Notes: generated by a model not told the origin, from the letters alone. 61,642 nt of DNA from Pseudomonadota bacterium (GCA_963205525.1 CAUJJP010000130.1:1-61642); one strand, 5' to 3'. Shown: positions 17,570 through 27,499, counted from the first letter of the stretch. Numbers and translations are program-made.

Positions 17570-18346
17570 ATGGTGGCGCCCGTCAGTGCTCCGCCGCGCG
17601 TGCGCCGCGGCAGCGTCGAAGATTCACAGCGCATGCGCCAGGCGCTGCTGGACGCCGCGCTGGCGCTGTTCGAGGTCGGCGGGGTCGACGCCGTCACGGT
17701 GCGCGCGGTGGCGGCGCGGCTGGGCCTGTCGGCGATGACGCCCTACCGCTACTTCGGCTCGCGCGCCGATCTGCTGCGCGAGCTGTGGCTGGGCGTGCTG
17801 GCCGAGCTGGAGGCCCATCTGCACCGCGCCGTGGCGCCGCACACCGACCCGCAGGCGCGCCACCGGGCGCTGGTGGAAGCCGGCATCGACTACTGGGAGA
17901 CGCACCCGGCGCAGTTCCAGCTCGTGTTCCGCACCCAGTCCCTGGTGCCGGTGGAGCCCGCGCCGGTTCTGCCGCAGACCTACGCGCGCCTGCTGGACTT
18001 CGGCCGCCAGATCACCGCCGAGCTGGCGCTGGCGATAGGCGCAGATCCGCAGCGCGCCGCGCTCGCCAGCGACCTGCGCGTGGCGCTGCAGTTCGGCTAC
18101 CTGCAGGCGGTGATGGTGAACCAGCGCTACCCCTGGAGCGACCTGCCGGCCCTGCGCCGCGCCAGCATCGACGCCGTGCTGCTGGCGGTGCAGGCCTGCT
18201 TGCTGGGCACGGCCGATGTGGCGGCCACCCCAGCGCCTGCGCGCCGCCCAGCTTCGCGCGCACACGCCCGCGCGCGACACCACCCGCACCGGCACCCACA
18301 CCGGCACCCGCGGCATCACCCGCGCCGTCACCCGCATGGCGGCTGA
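17570..18346 (+). CDS. TetR/AcrR-family transcriptional regulator with His-rich C-terminal tail
   Basis: 258 residues. The helix-turn-helix ([31 protein letters not shown]) is at about 43-75, preceded by [18 protein letters not shown]. The ligand domain contains [19 protein letters not shown] and [18 protein letters not shown] 17570 has a strong GAGGAGG site; the frame extends 31 codons upstream without conservation. The final 25 or so residues are a His/Pro/Arg repeat, with 10 His in 20 residues, encoded by 12-bp near-repeats; this is foreign to the family and may bind metal or be a slippage product. It leads the hydrolase and binding-protein genes by 15 bases and probably controls them. Confidence 0.88.
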   Translation: MVAPVSAPPRVRRGSVEDSQRMRQALLDAALALFEVGGVDAVTVRAVAARLGLSAMTPYRYFGSRADLLRELWLGVLAELEAHLHRAVAPHTDPQARHRALVEAGIDYWETHPAQFQLVFRTQSLVPVEPAPVLPQTYARLLDFGRQITAELALAIGADPQRAALASDLRVALQFGYLQAVMVNQRYPWSDLPALRRASIDAVLLAVQACLLGTADVAATPAPARRPASRAHARARHHPHRHPHRHPRHHPRRHPHGG

Positions 18347-18361
18347 CTACACTGCAAGGCC

Positions 18362-19174
18362 ATGGACCCCGAGCGCCCGCTGCTGATCGGCGTATCCGCC
18401 CGCATCTACCACCCCTCCCGGCCGGTGCTCAACCTGGGCGGGATCTGGACCCGGACCCTGTACTACCTGGAACAGTCGGTGGCGCAGTGGCTGATGACGG
18501 CGCCGGTGCTGGCGGTGATGATTCCGGCGGTGGACCGCCACAGCCTGGTCAAGCGCAGCGACCTGAGCCTGCACGGCTACGCCGATGCGCTGGACGGCCT
18601 GGTGCTGCAAGGCGGCAGCGACCTCGCGCCGCAGACCTACGGCGAGGAACCGATCTCGCCTCAGTGGCCGGGCGACGCCGTGCGCGACCGCTTCGAGATC
18701 GACCTCCTGCACCGCTTCATGCAGGCCGGCAAGCCGGTGCTGGGGATTTGCCGCGGCTGCCAGCTCATCAACGCCGCGCTCGGCGGCAGCCTGTACCAGG
18801 ACATCCCGACCCAGCGCCCGGACGCGCTCAAGCACGTCGACAGCGAGCGCTACGAGCGCCAGCTTCACGCGCTCGAGCTGGTGCCGGGCAGCGTGCTCGC
18901 CGGCCTGTACCCGCAGCAGCGGCAGGCGATGGTGAACTCCATCCACCACCAGGGCGTGAAGGACCTGGGGCGCGACCTGGTGGTGGAGGCACGCGCGCCC
19001 GACGGCATGGTCGAGGCAATACGCTGGAGCGGCCCCGGCCACGTGTTCGGGATGCAGTGGCACCCCGAGTTCATGGCCGAGGACGCGCTGCACGCCGAGC
19101 AGCTCGACGGCCGGCCCATCCTGAACCACTTCGTCGACGCCGCGCGCGGCGTGCGCGAGCGCCTGTCGCCATGA
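18362..19174 (+). CDS. Class I glutamine amidotransferase-like hydrolase, peptidase C26 (PuuD-like)
   Basis: 270 residues. The nucleophile Cys is in GICRGCQLINAALGGSLYQD (about 136-155), the catalytic His/Glu in WHPEF near 237, and the intermediate SIHHQGVKDLG is present. Members cleave gamma-glutamyl bonds, for example gamma-glutamyl-GABA in putrescine breakdown. It sits between TetR and a peptide-type binding protein and overlaps the latter by four bases (ATGA), so the three look like one operon. That would fit hydrolysis of an imported gamma-glutamyl compound, which is inference. Confidence 0.88.
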   Translation: MDPERPLLIGVSARIYHPSRPVLNLGGIWTRTLYYLEQSVAQWLMTAPVLAVMIPAVDRHSLVKRSDLSLHGYADALDGLVLQGGSDLAPQTYGEEPISPQWPGDAVRDRFEIDLLHRFMQAGKPVLGICRGCQLINAALGGSLYQDIPTQRPDALKHVDSERYERQLHALELVPGSVLAGLYPQQRQAMVNSIHHQGVKDLGRDLVVEARAPDGMVEAIRWSGPGHVFGMQWHPEFMAEDALHAEQLDGRPILNHFVDAARGVRERLSP

Positions 19175-20835
19175 AGCCTTCTGACCTGGCCCGCCGCAGC
19201 GCCGGCGGCGTGCGCAGCGCCCGGTTCGGCGCCTGGTTCGGCGCCTGGTTCGGAGCACGCTGCGCCGCCGTGCTCGCAGCCCTGATCGCGGTCGGGCTCG
19301 CCACGGGGTCGCCGATGCCCGCGGCGGCGCAGACGCTGCGCATCGCCAGCGCCTTCGACCCGCAGACGCAGGACCCGCACGCGCTCGCCCTGCTGTACCA
19401 CCTGCGGGTCGCCTACCAGGTGCACGAGGCGCTGGTCGGACGCGACGCTGGCTTCAAGCTCGAGCCGGCGCTGGCCACCTCCTGGCAGCAGATCGAAGCG
19501 CGGCGCTGGCGCTTCAAGCTGCGCCCCGACGTGCGCTTCCACGACGGCAGCACGATGAGCGCCGACGACGTGGTGTTCTCGATCACGCGCGCGCTGGGCC
19601 GGACCTCGCAACGCGCCTTCCAGCTCGCCGGGGTGCGGGAGGCGGTCAAGGTCGATCCGCTGACGGTCGATCTCGTGCTCGACGCGCCCGACGCCGTGCT
19701 GCCGGAAAAGCTCCAGTACATCAGCATCATGAGCCGCGCCTGGAGCGAGCGGCACGGCGTCGGCGCAGCACAGGACTTCAATGGCAAGCAGGAGACCCAT
19801 GCGGTGCGCCATGCCAACGGCACCGGCCCCTACCAGCTCGTCCGCTACGAACCCGACGTGGTCACCGTGCTGCAGCGCCACGAGGGCTGGTGGGGACGTT
19901 CCGACCCGCGCAACGGCAATCTGGCCGAGGTGCGCTTCGTCGTCATCAAGAGCGACGCGACGCGGCTGGCGGCGCTCGCCTCGGGCGAGGTCGACCTCGT
20001 GCTGGACCCGCCTTTCCAGGACGTGGCGCGGCTCAGACAGCAGCCGGGGATCAAGCTCAGCACGGTGGCCGAGCTGGGCCAGCAGTACTTCACCTTCGAC
20101 CAGGCGCGCGACGAACTGGAGTACAGCGACGTCAAGGGCCGCAACCCCTTCAAGGACAAACGGGTACGCCAGGCGGTGGCGCACGCGCTGAACGTCGAGC
20201 TGATCGTCGACAAGGTGCTGCGCGGCCAGGCCGAGCCGGTCGGCGGCTTTCTCTCGCCGCAGGTGGACGGCGCCCAGGCCTCGCAGCCCAGGCCGCTGCC
20301 CTACGACCCTGCGCGCGCCAAGGCGCTGCTCGCGCAGGCCGGCTACCCGAATGGCTTTGCGGTCACGCTGGACTGCGTGAACGTCGCCTGGCGGCAGGCG
20401 GTGTGCCAGGCGGCCAGCGCCATGCTGACCCAGGTGGGCATACGCACCACGCTGCGCGTGAGCGCGCCCAACCTCTTCTTCCCCAAGCTCAGCCAGGCCG
20501 GCGCCAGCTTCATCGAGTACGGCTGGGTCGCCAGCCCGGACGCCTGGAACTCGCTCAACGGCCTGTTCCGCAGCTTCGGCCGCAGCGGCCTGGGCACCTT
20601 CAACGCCGGCCGCTACCGCAACCCGGCGCTGGATGCCCTGATCGACGCCATGCGCGTCGAGCCCGACCTCGGCAAGCGCCGCGCCATGGTCGGCCAGGCG
20701 CTGGCAATGGTGGCCGAGGACCTGCCCTATGTGCCCCTGTACCGGCGCCGCCTGAACTGGGCCATGAACGAGCGCGTGGACCTGGTGCAGTGGCCGAACG
20801 ACAGCCTGGAACTGCGCTGGGCCCGGCTGCGCTGA
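19171..20835 (+). CDS. ABC transporter substrate-binding protein, peptide type (SBP family 5)
   Basis: 554-residue periplasmic binding protein of the DppA/OppA family. A signal peptide ends at about AAAQ; its n-region is unusually long and carries a tripled FGAW-type repeat (FGAWFGAWFGA) from 12-bp DNA duplications at 19225-19260. The mature part has ATSWQQIEARRWRFKLRPDVRFHDG and DDVVFSI, as in the family. The permease and ATPase genes are not adjacent, so it is an orphan binding component here. Ligand unknown; peptides or gamma-glutamyl compounds are suggested only by context. Confidence 0.9.
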   Translation: MKPSDLARRSAGGVRSARFGAWFGAWFGARCAAVLAALIAVGLATGSPMPAAAQTLRIASAFDPQTQDPHALALLYHLRVAYQVHEALVGRDAGFKLEPALATSWQQIEARRWRFKLRPDVRFHDGSTMSADDVVFSITRALGRTSQRAFQLAGVREAVKVDPLTVDLVLDAPDAVLPEKLQYISIMSRAWSERHGVGAAQDFNGKQETHAVRHANGTGPYQLVRYEPDVVTVLQRHEGWWGRSDPRNGNLAEVRFVVIKSDATRLAALASGEVDLVLDPPFQDVARLRQQPGIKLSTVAELGQQYFTFDQARDELEYSDVKGRNPFKDKRVRQAVAHALNVELIVDKVLRGQAEPVGGFLSPQVDGAQASQPRPLPYDPARAKALLAQAGYPNGFAVTLDCVNVAWRQAVCQAASAMLTQVGIRTTLRVSAPNLFFPKLSQAGASFIEYGWVASPDAWNSLNGLFRSFGRSGLGTFNAGRYRNPALDALIDAMRVEPDLGKRRAMVGQALAMVAEDLPYVPLYRRRLNWAMNERVDLVQWPNDSLELRWARLR

Positions 20836-20880
20836 GCCGGCTGCGCGGCGCGTGCGCCACGCTGCTGCTTCAACGCGGCG

Positions 20881-21597
20881 TCAGTTGCACCATTGCCGCT
20901 CGCAAGGCACGCCATCGCGGTTGCCGTCCATCTTGACGCCCGGGCAGTGGGCGAGGAAGTAGCGCGCCTCGGCGCAGGAGCGCATCTGCGAGCAATGGGT
21001 GCGGCCATCGCAGCGGAATGCGCCGTCGGCAGCGGCCGCGGCCGGCGGCGCCGTCCTTGCCGTCGGCTTCACCGGCGCCTGCGTTGACGGCGCTGCGCCC
21101 TCGCTTGCGCCGTGGCAGGGTCCGTGCAGGCGCCGGAACTCCCAGGGCGGGATGGCGCCGGGCTCGGCATGCAGGCCGCGCTTGAGCGCGATCGCCACCT
21201 TCTCCTTGGCCACGTAGACGCCGCGGTCCCACTTGCTGCGCAGCGCCCAGGCGTGGCCCTCGGCCACCAGGCGCTCGTTCACCACCAGCCCGTCCACCGT
21301 CAGCACGCCCAGCGTGCGCCCGTAGTGGTCCAGGCCCTGGGTCTGCAGCGTCGCCGGCTGGTCGCGCGCCATCGAGGCCAGGAACTCGCGCGCCTGCGCA
21401 CCGCCGGCCTGGCAGGACTCGGGTGCGTCCACGCCTTGCAGCCGCACCTCCAGCGGCTTCTTGCCGCCCTCGGCCAGGAACAGCAGGCTGTCGCCGTCCA
21501 GGATGAGATCGGCACGCCCGCTGAGCGTGGCCGCCATGGCCGGGACTGCCAGCGCCGCGAGCAGGCCGAAAGCCGCCAGGAGCCAGCGTCCGGGCAT
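20881..21597 (-). CDS. Secreted thermonuclease-like protein with Excalibur domain
   Basis: 238 residues from ATG 21597, which begins a clean signal peptide (PGRWLLAAFGLLAALAVPAMA). The staphylococcal-nuclease domain follows: VRLQGVDAPESCQAGG, DHYGRTLGVLTVDGLVVNERLVAEGHAW, with the catalytic Arg/Glu/Arg positions apparent. After a Thr/Pro/Ala linker, a C-terminal Excalibur-type calcium motif with paired cysteines is present (CAEARYFLAHCP, MDGNRDGVPCE). It should cut nucleic acid outside the inner membrane. An earlier ATG at 21702 in the same frame is possible; neither start has a clear Shine-Dalgarno. Confidence 0.88.
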   Translation of the reverse strand: MPGRWLLAAFGLLAALAVPAMAATLSGRADLILDGDSLLFLAEGGKKPLEVRLQGVDAPESCQAGGAQAREFLASMARDQPATLQTQGLDHYGRTLGVLTVDGLVVNERLVAEGHAWALRSKWDRGVYVAKEKVAIALKRGLHAEPGAIPPWEFRRLHGPCHGASEGAAPSTQAPVKPTARTAPPAAAAADGAFRCDGRTHCSQMRSCAEARYFLAHCPGVKMDGNRDGVPCERQWCN

Positions 21598-21769
21598 GGG
21601 CTTGCGCCGGCGCGAACCCGCCGTCGAGGCCAGGTCGCCGACGATCCGGTCGCTCGACCGCTGCCGGCAGGCCCGGGCGTCTGGCAAGTTCATGGCGTGC
21701 ATTGCCGGTCCAATTTACCGCAAGCCCAGCCCCGATTCGGCGTTCATCCAGGCGCTGCGCCGGCTGCGA

Positions 21770-22900
21770 TCAACGCGTCAGGTCGTAGACGCGCAGGCCG
21801 GCGTGGGGCTGCAGCGCATCGTCCCAGTCGGACTCGGCCATGCTGCGCAGCACGTCGGCACGGCCGGCCTGCCACAGTGCCTGCAGCGTGGCGGACGAGA
21901 AGTCGTGGTCCTTGGCGCCTGCGGTGCCGCTGTCGTGGCGGTTGATGAGGTGCACCAGCCGCAGGTGGCCGGGGCGGCTGGCGGCGGCCAGGCGCTGCAC
22001 GTCGGGGTCGCTGCGCAGCTCAGCGGGCAGCTTGTCGAGCAGGCGCTGGAACGAGGCCCGCAGCGTGTCGTGGCGGCGCAGCGTGCTGCTGTTCAGCCGC
22101 GTCTTGCTCGAGTAGCGGATGTCCATCAGGCGCTCCTGCACCTGCTCCAGGTTGGCCGGCAGGCGGCCGCTGGCGCTGAACAGGTCGACCTGCAGGATGA
22201 GCGCGTCCAGGTCCGGCGCCTCGTCCAGCACGTACCACAGCGGCGAGTTGGAGACGATGCCGCCGTCCCAGTAGCTCTCGCCGTCGATCTGCACCGGCGC
22301 AAAGCCGGGCGGCAGCGCGCCGCTGGCCATCAGGTGATCGGGGTCCAGGCGCTGGCGGGTGTTGTCGAAGTAGACCGAGTTGCCGCTGCGCACATCGACG
22401 GCGCCGACCGACAGCCGCACCGGCGCCTGCGCCAGATACTCGAAATCGACCAGCTCAAGCAGGCTGCGCCGCAGCGGCGCGGTGTCGTACAGGCCCAGCG
22501 CGCCCGCATCCGGCAGCAGGCGCGGGGTGAAGAAGCCCGGCACGCCGAAGACGGTGGCGCCGGCCGCGGCGAGCCGGCTTGCCCACGGCTGCCAGGGCGC
22601 GGGCAGCGCCGCAGCGGGGCTCGGCAGCGCCACCCGCTGCCAGAACTCGCGCAGCCGCGCCACGCGCTGCGCGGGCGGGTTGCCGGCGATCAGGGCGGCG
22701 TTGATGGCGCCGATGGAGACGCCGGCGATCCAGTCCGGCACCACGCCGGCCTCGGCGAAGGCCTCGTAGGCGCCGGCCTGGTAGGCGCCGAGCGCGCCGC
22801 CGCCCTGCAGCACGAGCACGGTACGCTGGTGCTGACGTGCCGCGCTGCAGACGAACTCGGCCGATGAATGAAGGGGCGGGATGGCGCGGTGGGACGGCAT
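21770..22900 (-). CDS. Patatin-like phospholipase, DUF3734 type
   Basis: 376 residues. The patatin core is complete: oxyanion loop GGGALGAYQAG, nucleophile elbow GVSIG and the Asp of DGG (SYWDGGIVSNSPL). The C-terminal 120 residues (RRHDTLRASFQRLLDKLP, HLVHLINR-type segment, DFSSATLQALWQAGRADV) are characteristic of the DUF3734 group found in many Burkholderiales. Predicted to be a lipid acyl hydrolase; no signal peptide is seen, so cytoplasmic or membrane-peripheral. ATG 22900 is the first start but lacks a ribosome site. Confidence 0.9.
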   Translation of the reverse strand: MPSHRAIPPLHSSAEFVCSAARQHQRTVLVLQGGGALGAYQAGAYEAFAEAGVVPDWIAGVSIGAINAALIAGNPPAQRVARLREFWQRVALPSPAAALPAPWQPWASRLAAAGATVFGVPGFFTPRLLPDAGALGLYDTAPLRRSLLELVDFEYLAQAPVRLSVGAVDVRSGNSVYFDNTRQRLDPDHLMASGALPPGFAPVQIDGESYWDGGIVSNSPLWYVLDEAPDLDALILQVDLFSASGRLPANLEQVQERLMDIRYSSKTRLNSSTLRRHDTLRASFQRLLDKLPAELRSDPDVQRLAAASRPGHLRLVHLINRHDSGTAGAKDHDFSSATLQALWQAGRADVLRSMAESDWDDALQPHAGLRVYDLTR

Positions 22901-23015
22901 GGCGCGATGGTGTCGGCGGGCAAAGACGCCAGCAAGCCTAGCGCGAATGCGATTCCCGCCGAACGGTCCTGCCGCAGGTCAGATCGCCGAGACAGGCGAG
23001 CGCGCGGCGGCGCGA

Positions 23016-25097
23016 TCAGCGTTTCGCCGCCGCCACGGCGCGCGCGGACCCCGCCGCAAGGCGCGTCGGCGGCGTGGACTCCAGGGCCTGCGGCGCAACC
23101 GGGGCTGCCCCCTGCCGTCGCAGCAAGGCCTCGAACTCGGCCGCCGGCAGCGCCGCGGAGTACAGAAAGCCCTGGTACTGCTCGATCCCGCGCTCGCGCA
23201 CCCATTGCAGCTGCGCCTCGGTCTCCACACCCTCGGCGACGGCGGAGAGCTTCATCAAGCGGCACAGCTCGACGATGAGGTCGGCCAGCGGCCGGTTATC
23301 GTGCAGTCCGTGGACGAAGGAACGGTCGATCTTCAGCGCATGGATGGGGTAGCTGCGCAGGAAGCCGAGGTTGGAGTAGCCGGTGCCGAAGTCGTCCAGC
23401 GCCACCGTGAGGCCGAGCGCGCACAACTCGTGCAGGGTGTCCAGCGCACGCTCGTCCTGGCCCAGCAGCGAGGACTCGGTGATCTCCACCTGCACCAGCG
23501 CGGGGTCGCAGCCGGCGCAATCCAGCGCCGCCTGCAGGTCGGCCACCAGCTGTTCGTGCGCGAACTCGCGCGGCGAGACGTTGACCGAGACCACCAGCGC
23601 GTGACCCGCCGCCTTCCAGCACGCGACCTGGCGCGCTGCGGCGGCGAACACCTGCTGGCCGAGCCGGCGGATCAGGCCGGCGCTCTCGCACAAGGGGATG
23701 AACTCGTCGGGCGGCACCATGCCGCGGGTCGGATGGCGCCAGCGCACCAGCGCCTCGGCACCGACGATGCGCCCGCTGGCCACCTGCACGCGCGGCTGGT
23801 AGTGCACCTCCAGGGCCTGATCTTCCAGCGCCCGGCGCAGGTCCTGCTCGAGCTCGGTGCGCGCGCGCAGGCGCTGGCCCATGCTGTCCTCGTAGTAGGC
23901 CAGGGTGTTGCGCCCGCCCTCCTTGGCGGCGTACATCGCCAGGTCCGCACGGCGCAGCAGGGTCTCGAAGTCCCTGCCATCGCGCGGGAACAGCGCCGCG
24001 CCCAGGGTGGCGGTGACGCGCACCTGGGTGCCGGCGACCGGGATCGGCTCGGCCACCAGCTCGCGGATGCGCGAGTCGATGCGCTGGACCTCGGCCTCGA
24101 TGTCCGGCGCTGCCAGCAGGAGCAGGAACTCGTCGCCGCCGAAACGCGCCACCAGATCCTCGCGCCGCGTGGCCAGGCGCAGGCGGCGCGCCACCTCGAC
24201 CAGCAAGGCGTCACCGACCGCGTGCCCCAGGCTGTCGTTCACGTCCTTGAAGTGGTCGAGGTCGATCAACACCAGCGCCGCCTGGGCGTCGCCCGCATCG
24301 AGCCGGGACATGGCCTGTGCGAAGTGCTCGCGCACCTGGTTGCGGTTGGGCAAGCCGGTCAGCGTGTCGTGGCCGGCGAGGTAGCTGGCGCGCGCCTCGC
24401 TGTCCTTCAGCGCGCTGACATCGACCTCGCTGATCAGCACCGCATCCTCGCCGGTGACGGCATCGCGGCAGCGCCGCGCCGACACCTCGTGCCAGCGCAC
24501 ACCGACGCCGGTGTGCACCTGCAGCGTGAGCGTGGTCTGGCCCTGCGCCTGCAGCCGGCGCTGCAGCCGCGCGTAGGCACGCGGGTCGGCGAGGTGCTGG
24601 CGCAGCGTCTGGTCAGGCGAGGCCACCATCTCGCGCGCCGCCGGGTTGCGGTACAGGGCGCGGCCGTTGCGGTCGTGCAGGCTGATCATCACCGGCGTGT
24701 GCAACAGCGCCTCCACCGAGCGCACCGACTCCGGCGAGGCCTGCACCCGGTCGTGCGCCTCGCACAGCATGGCCATGCGCCCGTCGGCCAGGCGCCAGCC
24801 GCTGAAGCTCACGTCCAGCGAAACCGGCCGCCCGCCGGGATAGACCGTCCACTGCTCGTGAAAGACCGCGCCCTGGCTGCAGAAGTCGGCCTGGTACTGG
24901 GCCAGCCGGCGCGCCACCGACTCCGACATGTCGATCCCGTGGTCGCGCGCACACAGCTCCTGCAGCGACTCGGCCGCCCACACGCGCAGCGCCGCCGCGT
25001 TCGCCCAGTGCATGCGCCGGCGGTCGATGTCGAAGACCCAGATCGGCGTGCACACGCGTGCCAGCACGTCCAGGGGCGACTGCGGTTCATCCTCCAT
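23016..25097 (-). CDS. PAS-GGDEF-EAL cyclic-di-GMP signalling protein
   Basis: 693 residues. Two PAS-like sensory segments (DVLARVCTPIWVFDIDRRRMHWANAAALRVW and LLHTPVMISLHDRNGRALYRNPAA) precede GGDEF and EAL domains. The cyclase site RFGGDEF is intact with a product-inhibition RxxD (RRED) five residues before it. The phosphodiesterase has EALVRW, DDFGTGYSNLGFL and KIDRSFV, so both activities are possible. No transmembrane helix. I chose ATG 25097; two earlier ATGs (25118, 25124) are possible. The gene overlaps the upstream cyclase by 11 bases. Confidence 0.92.
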   Translation of the reverse strand: MEDEPQSPLDVLARVCTPIWVFDIDRRRMHWANAAALRVWAAESLQELCARDHGIDMSESVARRLAQYQADFCSQGAVFHEQWTVYPGGRPVSLDVSFSGWRLADGRMAMLCEAHDRVQASPESVRSVEALLHTPVMISLHDRNGRALYRNPAAREMVASPDQTLRQHLADPRAYARLQRRLQAQGQTTLTLQVHTGVGVRWHEVSARRCRDAVTGEDAVLISEVDVSALKDSEARASYLAGHDTLTGLPNRNQVREHFAQAMSRLDAGDAQAALVLIDLDHFKDVNDSLGHAVGDALLVEVARRLRLATRREDLVARFGGDEFLLLLAAPDIEAEVQRIDSRIRELVAEPIPVAGTQVRVTATLGAALFPRDGRDFETLLRRADLAMYAAKEGGRNTLAYYEDSMGQRLRARTELEQDLRRALEDQALEVHYQPRVQVASGRIVGAEALVRWRHPTRGMVPPDEFIPLCESAGLIRRLGQQVFAAAARQVACWKAAGHALVVSVNVSPREFAHEQLVADLQAALDCAGCDPALVQVEITESSLLGQDERALDTLHELCALGLTVALDDFGTGYSNLGFLRSYPIHALKIDRSFVHGLHDNRPLADLIVELCRLMKLSAVAEGVETEAQLQWVRERGIEQYQGFLYSAALPAAEFEALLRRQGAAPVAPQALESTPPTRLAAGSARAVAAAKR

Positions 25098-26328
25098 CGT
25101 GGGGCTCGATCTCGGCATGTGCATATTCTGCCGATGGCGGCGCGGCGCAGACCCGGTTGCGACCCTCGGCCTTGGCCTGGTACAGGGCCGCATCGGCCGC
25201 GCGCAGCGCCTGCGCCAAGGTGTCTCCCGGCTGCGGCTGCAGCGCGCACAGGCCGATGCTCAGGCTCAGGTGGGCGGCGGTCGGCGAGGCCGCGTGTGCC
25301 AGCGCCCGCTGCGCCACACCGTGGTGCAGGCGCTCGGCCAGGGCCAAGGCCTGTGCGCGCTCCAGCCCCGGCCACAGGACGACGAACTCCTCGCCGCCGT
25401 AGCGCGCCGCCAGGTCCAGCGGACGCTGTGCATGGCTGGCGAGGACGCCGGCCACCGCCACCAGCGCCGCGTCACCGGCCGGGTGGCCGTAGTGGTCGTT
25501 GTAGCGCTTGAAGTGGTCGACGTCGATCATCGCCAGCGCCAGGCCGCGGCCTTCGCGCTGTGCCAGCCGCCACGCCTCCTCGGCGCGCTCGCCGAAGGCT
25601 CGCCGGTTCAGCAATCCGGTCAGCGCGTCGCGCTCGGCGCGCTCGCGCAGCGCGTGCAGGGCCAGATGGTTCTGCCGCATCGCCTGCTCCAGGGTGAGAC
25701 AGCCGAAGCCGCCGATCACGTTCAGCGTGCCCAGGAATACGGCGTTGAAGGGCAGCGCCGCGCCGAGCCCGCCGGTGTGCAGTTCGACCGCCAGGTAAGC
25801 GGCGTAGACCACCGCACCGCAGGCGCTTGCGGGCTCGAAGCGCAGGCCGGCCAGGAAGTAGGCGTACAGGGTGCACAACACCACCCCCTCGTAGGGCATG
25901 GGGTGGCCATGGGCGCGCGCCGCCCACAGCATGCCCACGGTGGCCAGGCTGCTGAGCAGCGCGGCCGAGGCGACGATGGGCTGCAGCCAGGGATGCAGTC
26001 GTGGCACGCGCATGGCGACCCAGGCCAGCGCGAGCGCCGGCACCGCGATCCCCAGGCGCAGGCTGAGGACGGCCCGCAGCACCGGCGGCGGCAGGGTCAG
26101 CAGGTCCAGCACGCCGAAGGCCAGGAACAGGGTCAGCGCCGCCACGGCCGCCAGCTGCATGCGCGGCAGCAGCTCCTGCTGGTGATAGAGCCTGAACGCG
26201 TGCTCCAGCGCCGGATCGGCAAAGCGCAGGCGCAGCCAGCCCAGGCGTGGCGCGTCCTGCCGCTGCCAGCTCGGTGCCTGCGGCGCGGCGTCGGCCGCCC
26301 GATGCACGGGGGTGGATGGGTCTGACAT
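25087..26328 (-). CDS. Membrane diguanylate cyclase
   Basis: 413 residues. About six hydrophobic helices occupy residues 55-220 (for example MQLAAVAALTLFLAFGVLDLL and LRLGIAVPALALAWVAM), forming an integral-membrane sensor. A GGDEF domain follows with RYGGEEF and an I-site RPLD five residues before it; DVDHFKRYNDHYGHPAGD is intact. It should make cyclic-di-GMP in response to a membrane signal. It overlaps the PAS-GGDEF-EAL gene and is probably co-transcribed with it. The frame is open 84 codons upstream of ATG 26328 with composition unlike protein; no ribosome site is obvious. The 268 bases before it, to the LysR stop, show no other gene. Confidence 0.9.
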   Translation of the reverse strand: MSDPSTPVHRAADAAPQAPSWQRQDAPRLGWLRLRFADPALEHAFRLYHQQELLPRMQLAAVAALTLFLAFGVLDLLTLPPPVLRAVLSLRLGIAVPALALAWVAMRVPRLHPWLQPIVASAALLSSLATVGMLWAARAHGHPMPYEGVVLCTLYAYFLAGLRFEPASACGAVVYAAYLAVELHTGGLGAALPFNAVFLGTLNVIGGFGCLTLEQAMRQNHLALHALRERAERDALTGLLNRRAFGERAEEAWRLAQREGRGLALAMIDVDHFKRYNDHYGHPAGDAALVAVAGVLASHAQRPLDLAARYGGEEFVVLWPGLERAQALALAERLHHGVAQRALAHAASPTAAHLSLSIGLCALQPQPGDTLAQALRAADAALYQAKAEGRNRVCAAPPSAEYAHAEIEPHDGG

Positions 26329-26596
26329 GCGTGAAAGAGGAAGGGCGCACCGGTTATCGGCCGGCCCGGCGCGAACTTGCATCGTGTCGGGCGTGGACCA
26401 CGACCGGGCGCGCGCCAATGCTGCCCGGCACATGCACCAGCCAGGGTCATGCACCAGCCTCCCACATGCCCGCATGCCCATATTCCCGCCGCGCCTGCGG
26501 CCACTGCCTCGCCGCCGTTGCGCCGCAGATCGGTCGCGCGCCGCGAACAGCGCCCACGACAGCGCGCCACTGCATGCCAACCCCGGCGCTTGCGGC

Positions 26597-27499
26597 TCAG
26601 CGGTCCCAGGGCGGCAGCGGGCCGGCGAAGCGCTCGGCCAGGAAGTCCACCAGCAGCCGCAAGGCCAGCGGCTGGTGCTGGCGCGACAGGAACACGGCGT
26701 GGATGCCCAGGCTCTCGGGCTCGAGCTGCGGCAGCACGCGCTGCAGGCGGCCCTGGCGCAGGTCGTCGCCGACCAGGTAGGTCGGCATGATGCCTATGCC
26801 CACGCCCTCCAGGATGGCCCGGCGCAGCACCGCGGTGTCGTTGCTCATCAGGCGCTCGGTCATGGGCACGTCCACGCGCTCGCCGTCGAGCCGGAAGCGG
26901 AACTGCGCCGCGCTCACGGTGGCGTGGGTCAGGCAGCTGTGCGCCTGCAGCTCCTGCAGGGTGAGCGGCTCGCCGTGTGCCTGCAGGTAGCCGGGCGCGG
27001 CGCACAGCACCGAACGGCAGACGCTGAGCTGGCGCGCGATCAGGCTGGACTCGAGCTGGTTGCTGATGCGCAGCGCCAGGTCTATGCCGTCGGCCGCCAG
27101 GTCCAGGCTGCGCTCGGCCACCAGCAGGCTGAAGCCCACGCGCGGATGCCGACGCTGGAACGCCGCCAGCGCGGACGCCAGCTGCGCCTCGGCGAAGGAG
27201 GCCGAACTGGTGATGCGCAGCCGCCCCGCGGCCACGCTGCCCACCTCGCGCGCCCGGTGCTCGATCTCCTCGGACAGCTCCAGCAGGCGCCGGCAGGACA
27301 GCAGCGCCGCCTGTCCGGCCTCGGTGAGGCCGATGCGGCGCGTGCTGCGGTGCAGCAGCCGCACCCCTAGCCAGCCCTCCATAGCCGCGAGCTGGCGGCT
27401 GACCATGGCCGTGGACAGCCCCAGCTGGGCAGCGGCGCGGGTCAGGCTCCCGTGCTCGACGACGGCGACGAAGGCGCGCGCGGACGACAGGCGATCCAT
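26597..27499 (-). CDS. LysR-family transcriptional regulator
   Basis: 300 residues. Winged-helix N-terminus: SARAFVAVVEHGSLTRAAAQLGLSTAMVSRQLAAMEGWLGVRLLHR (about 6-51), then GLTEAGQAALLSC. The effector domain contains LRITSSASFAEAQLASALAAF and VGIGIMPTYLVGDDL. It belongs to the AaeR/DsdC-like branch with the TRRIGLTEAG motif common in Burkholderiales. Divergent from the metallo-beta-lactamase-fold gene, which it probably regulates; the 119-base gap holds two palindromes. Confidence 0.93.
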   Translation of the reverse strand: MDRLSSARAFVAVVEHGSLTRAAAQLGLSTAMVSRQLAAMEGWLGVRLLHRSTRRIGLTEAGQAALLSCRRLLELSEEIEHRAREVGSVAAGRLRITSSASFAEAQLASALAAFQRRHPRVGFSLLVAERSLDLAADGIDLALRISNQLESSLIARQLSVCRSVLCAAPGYLQAHGEPLTLQELQAHSCLTHATVSAAQFRFRLDGERVDVPMTERLMSNDTAVLRRAILEGVGIGIMPTYLVGDDLRQGRLQRVLPQLEPESLGIHAVFLSRQHQPLALRLLVDFLAERFAGPLPPWDR

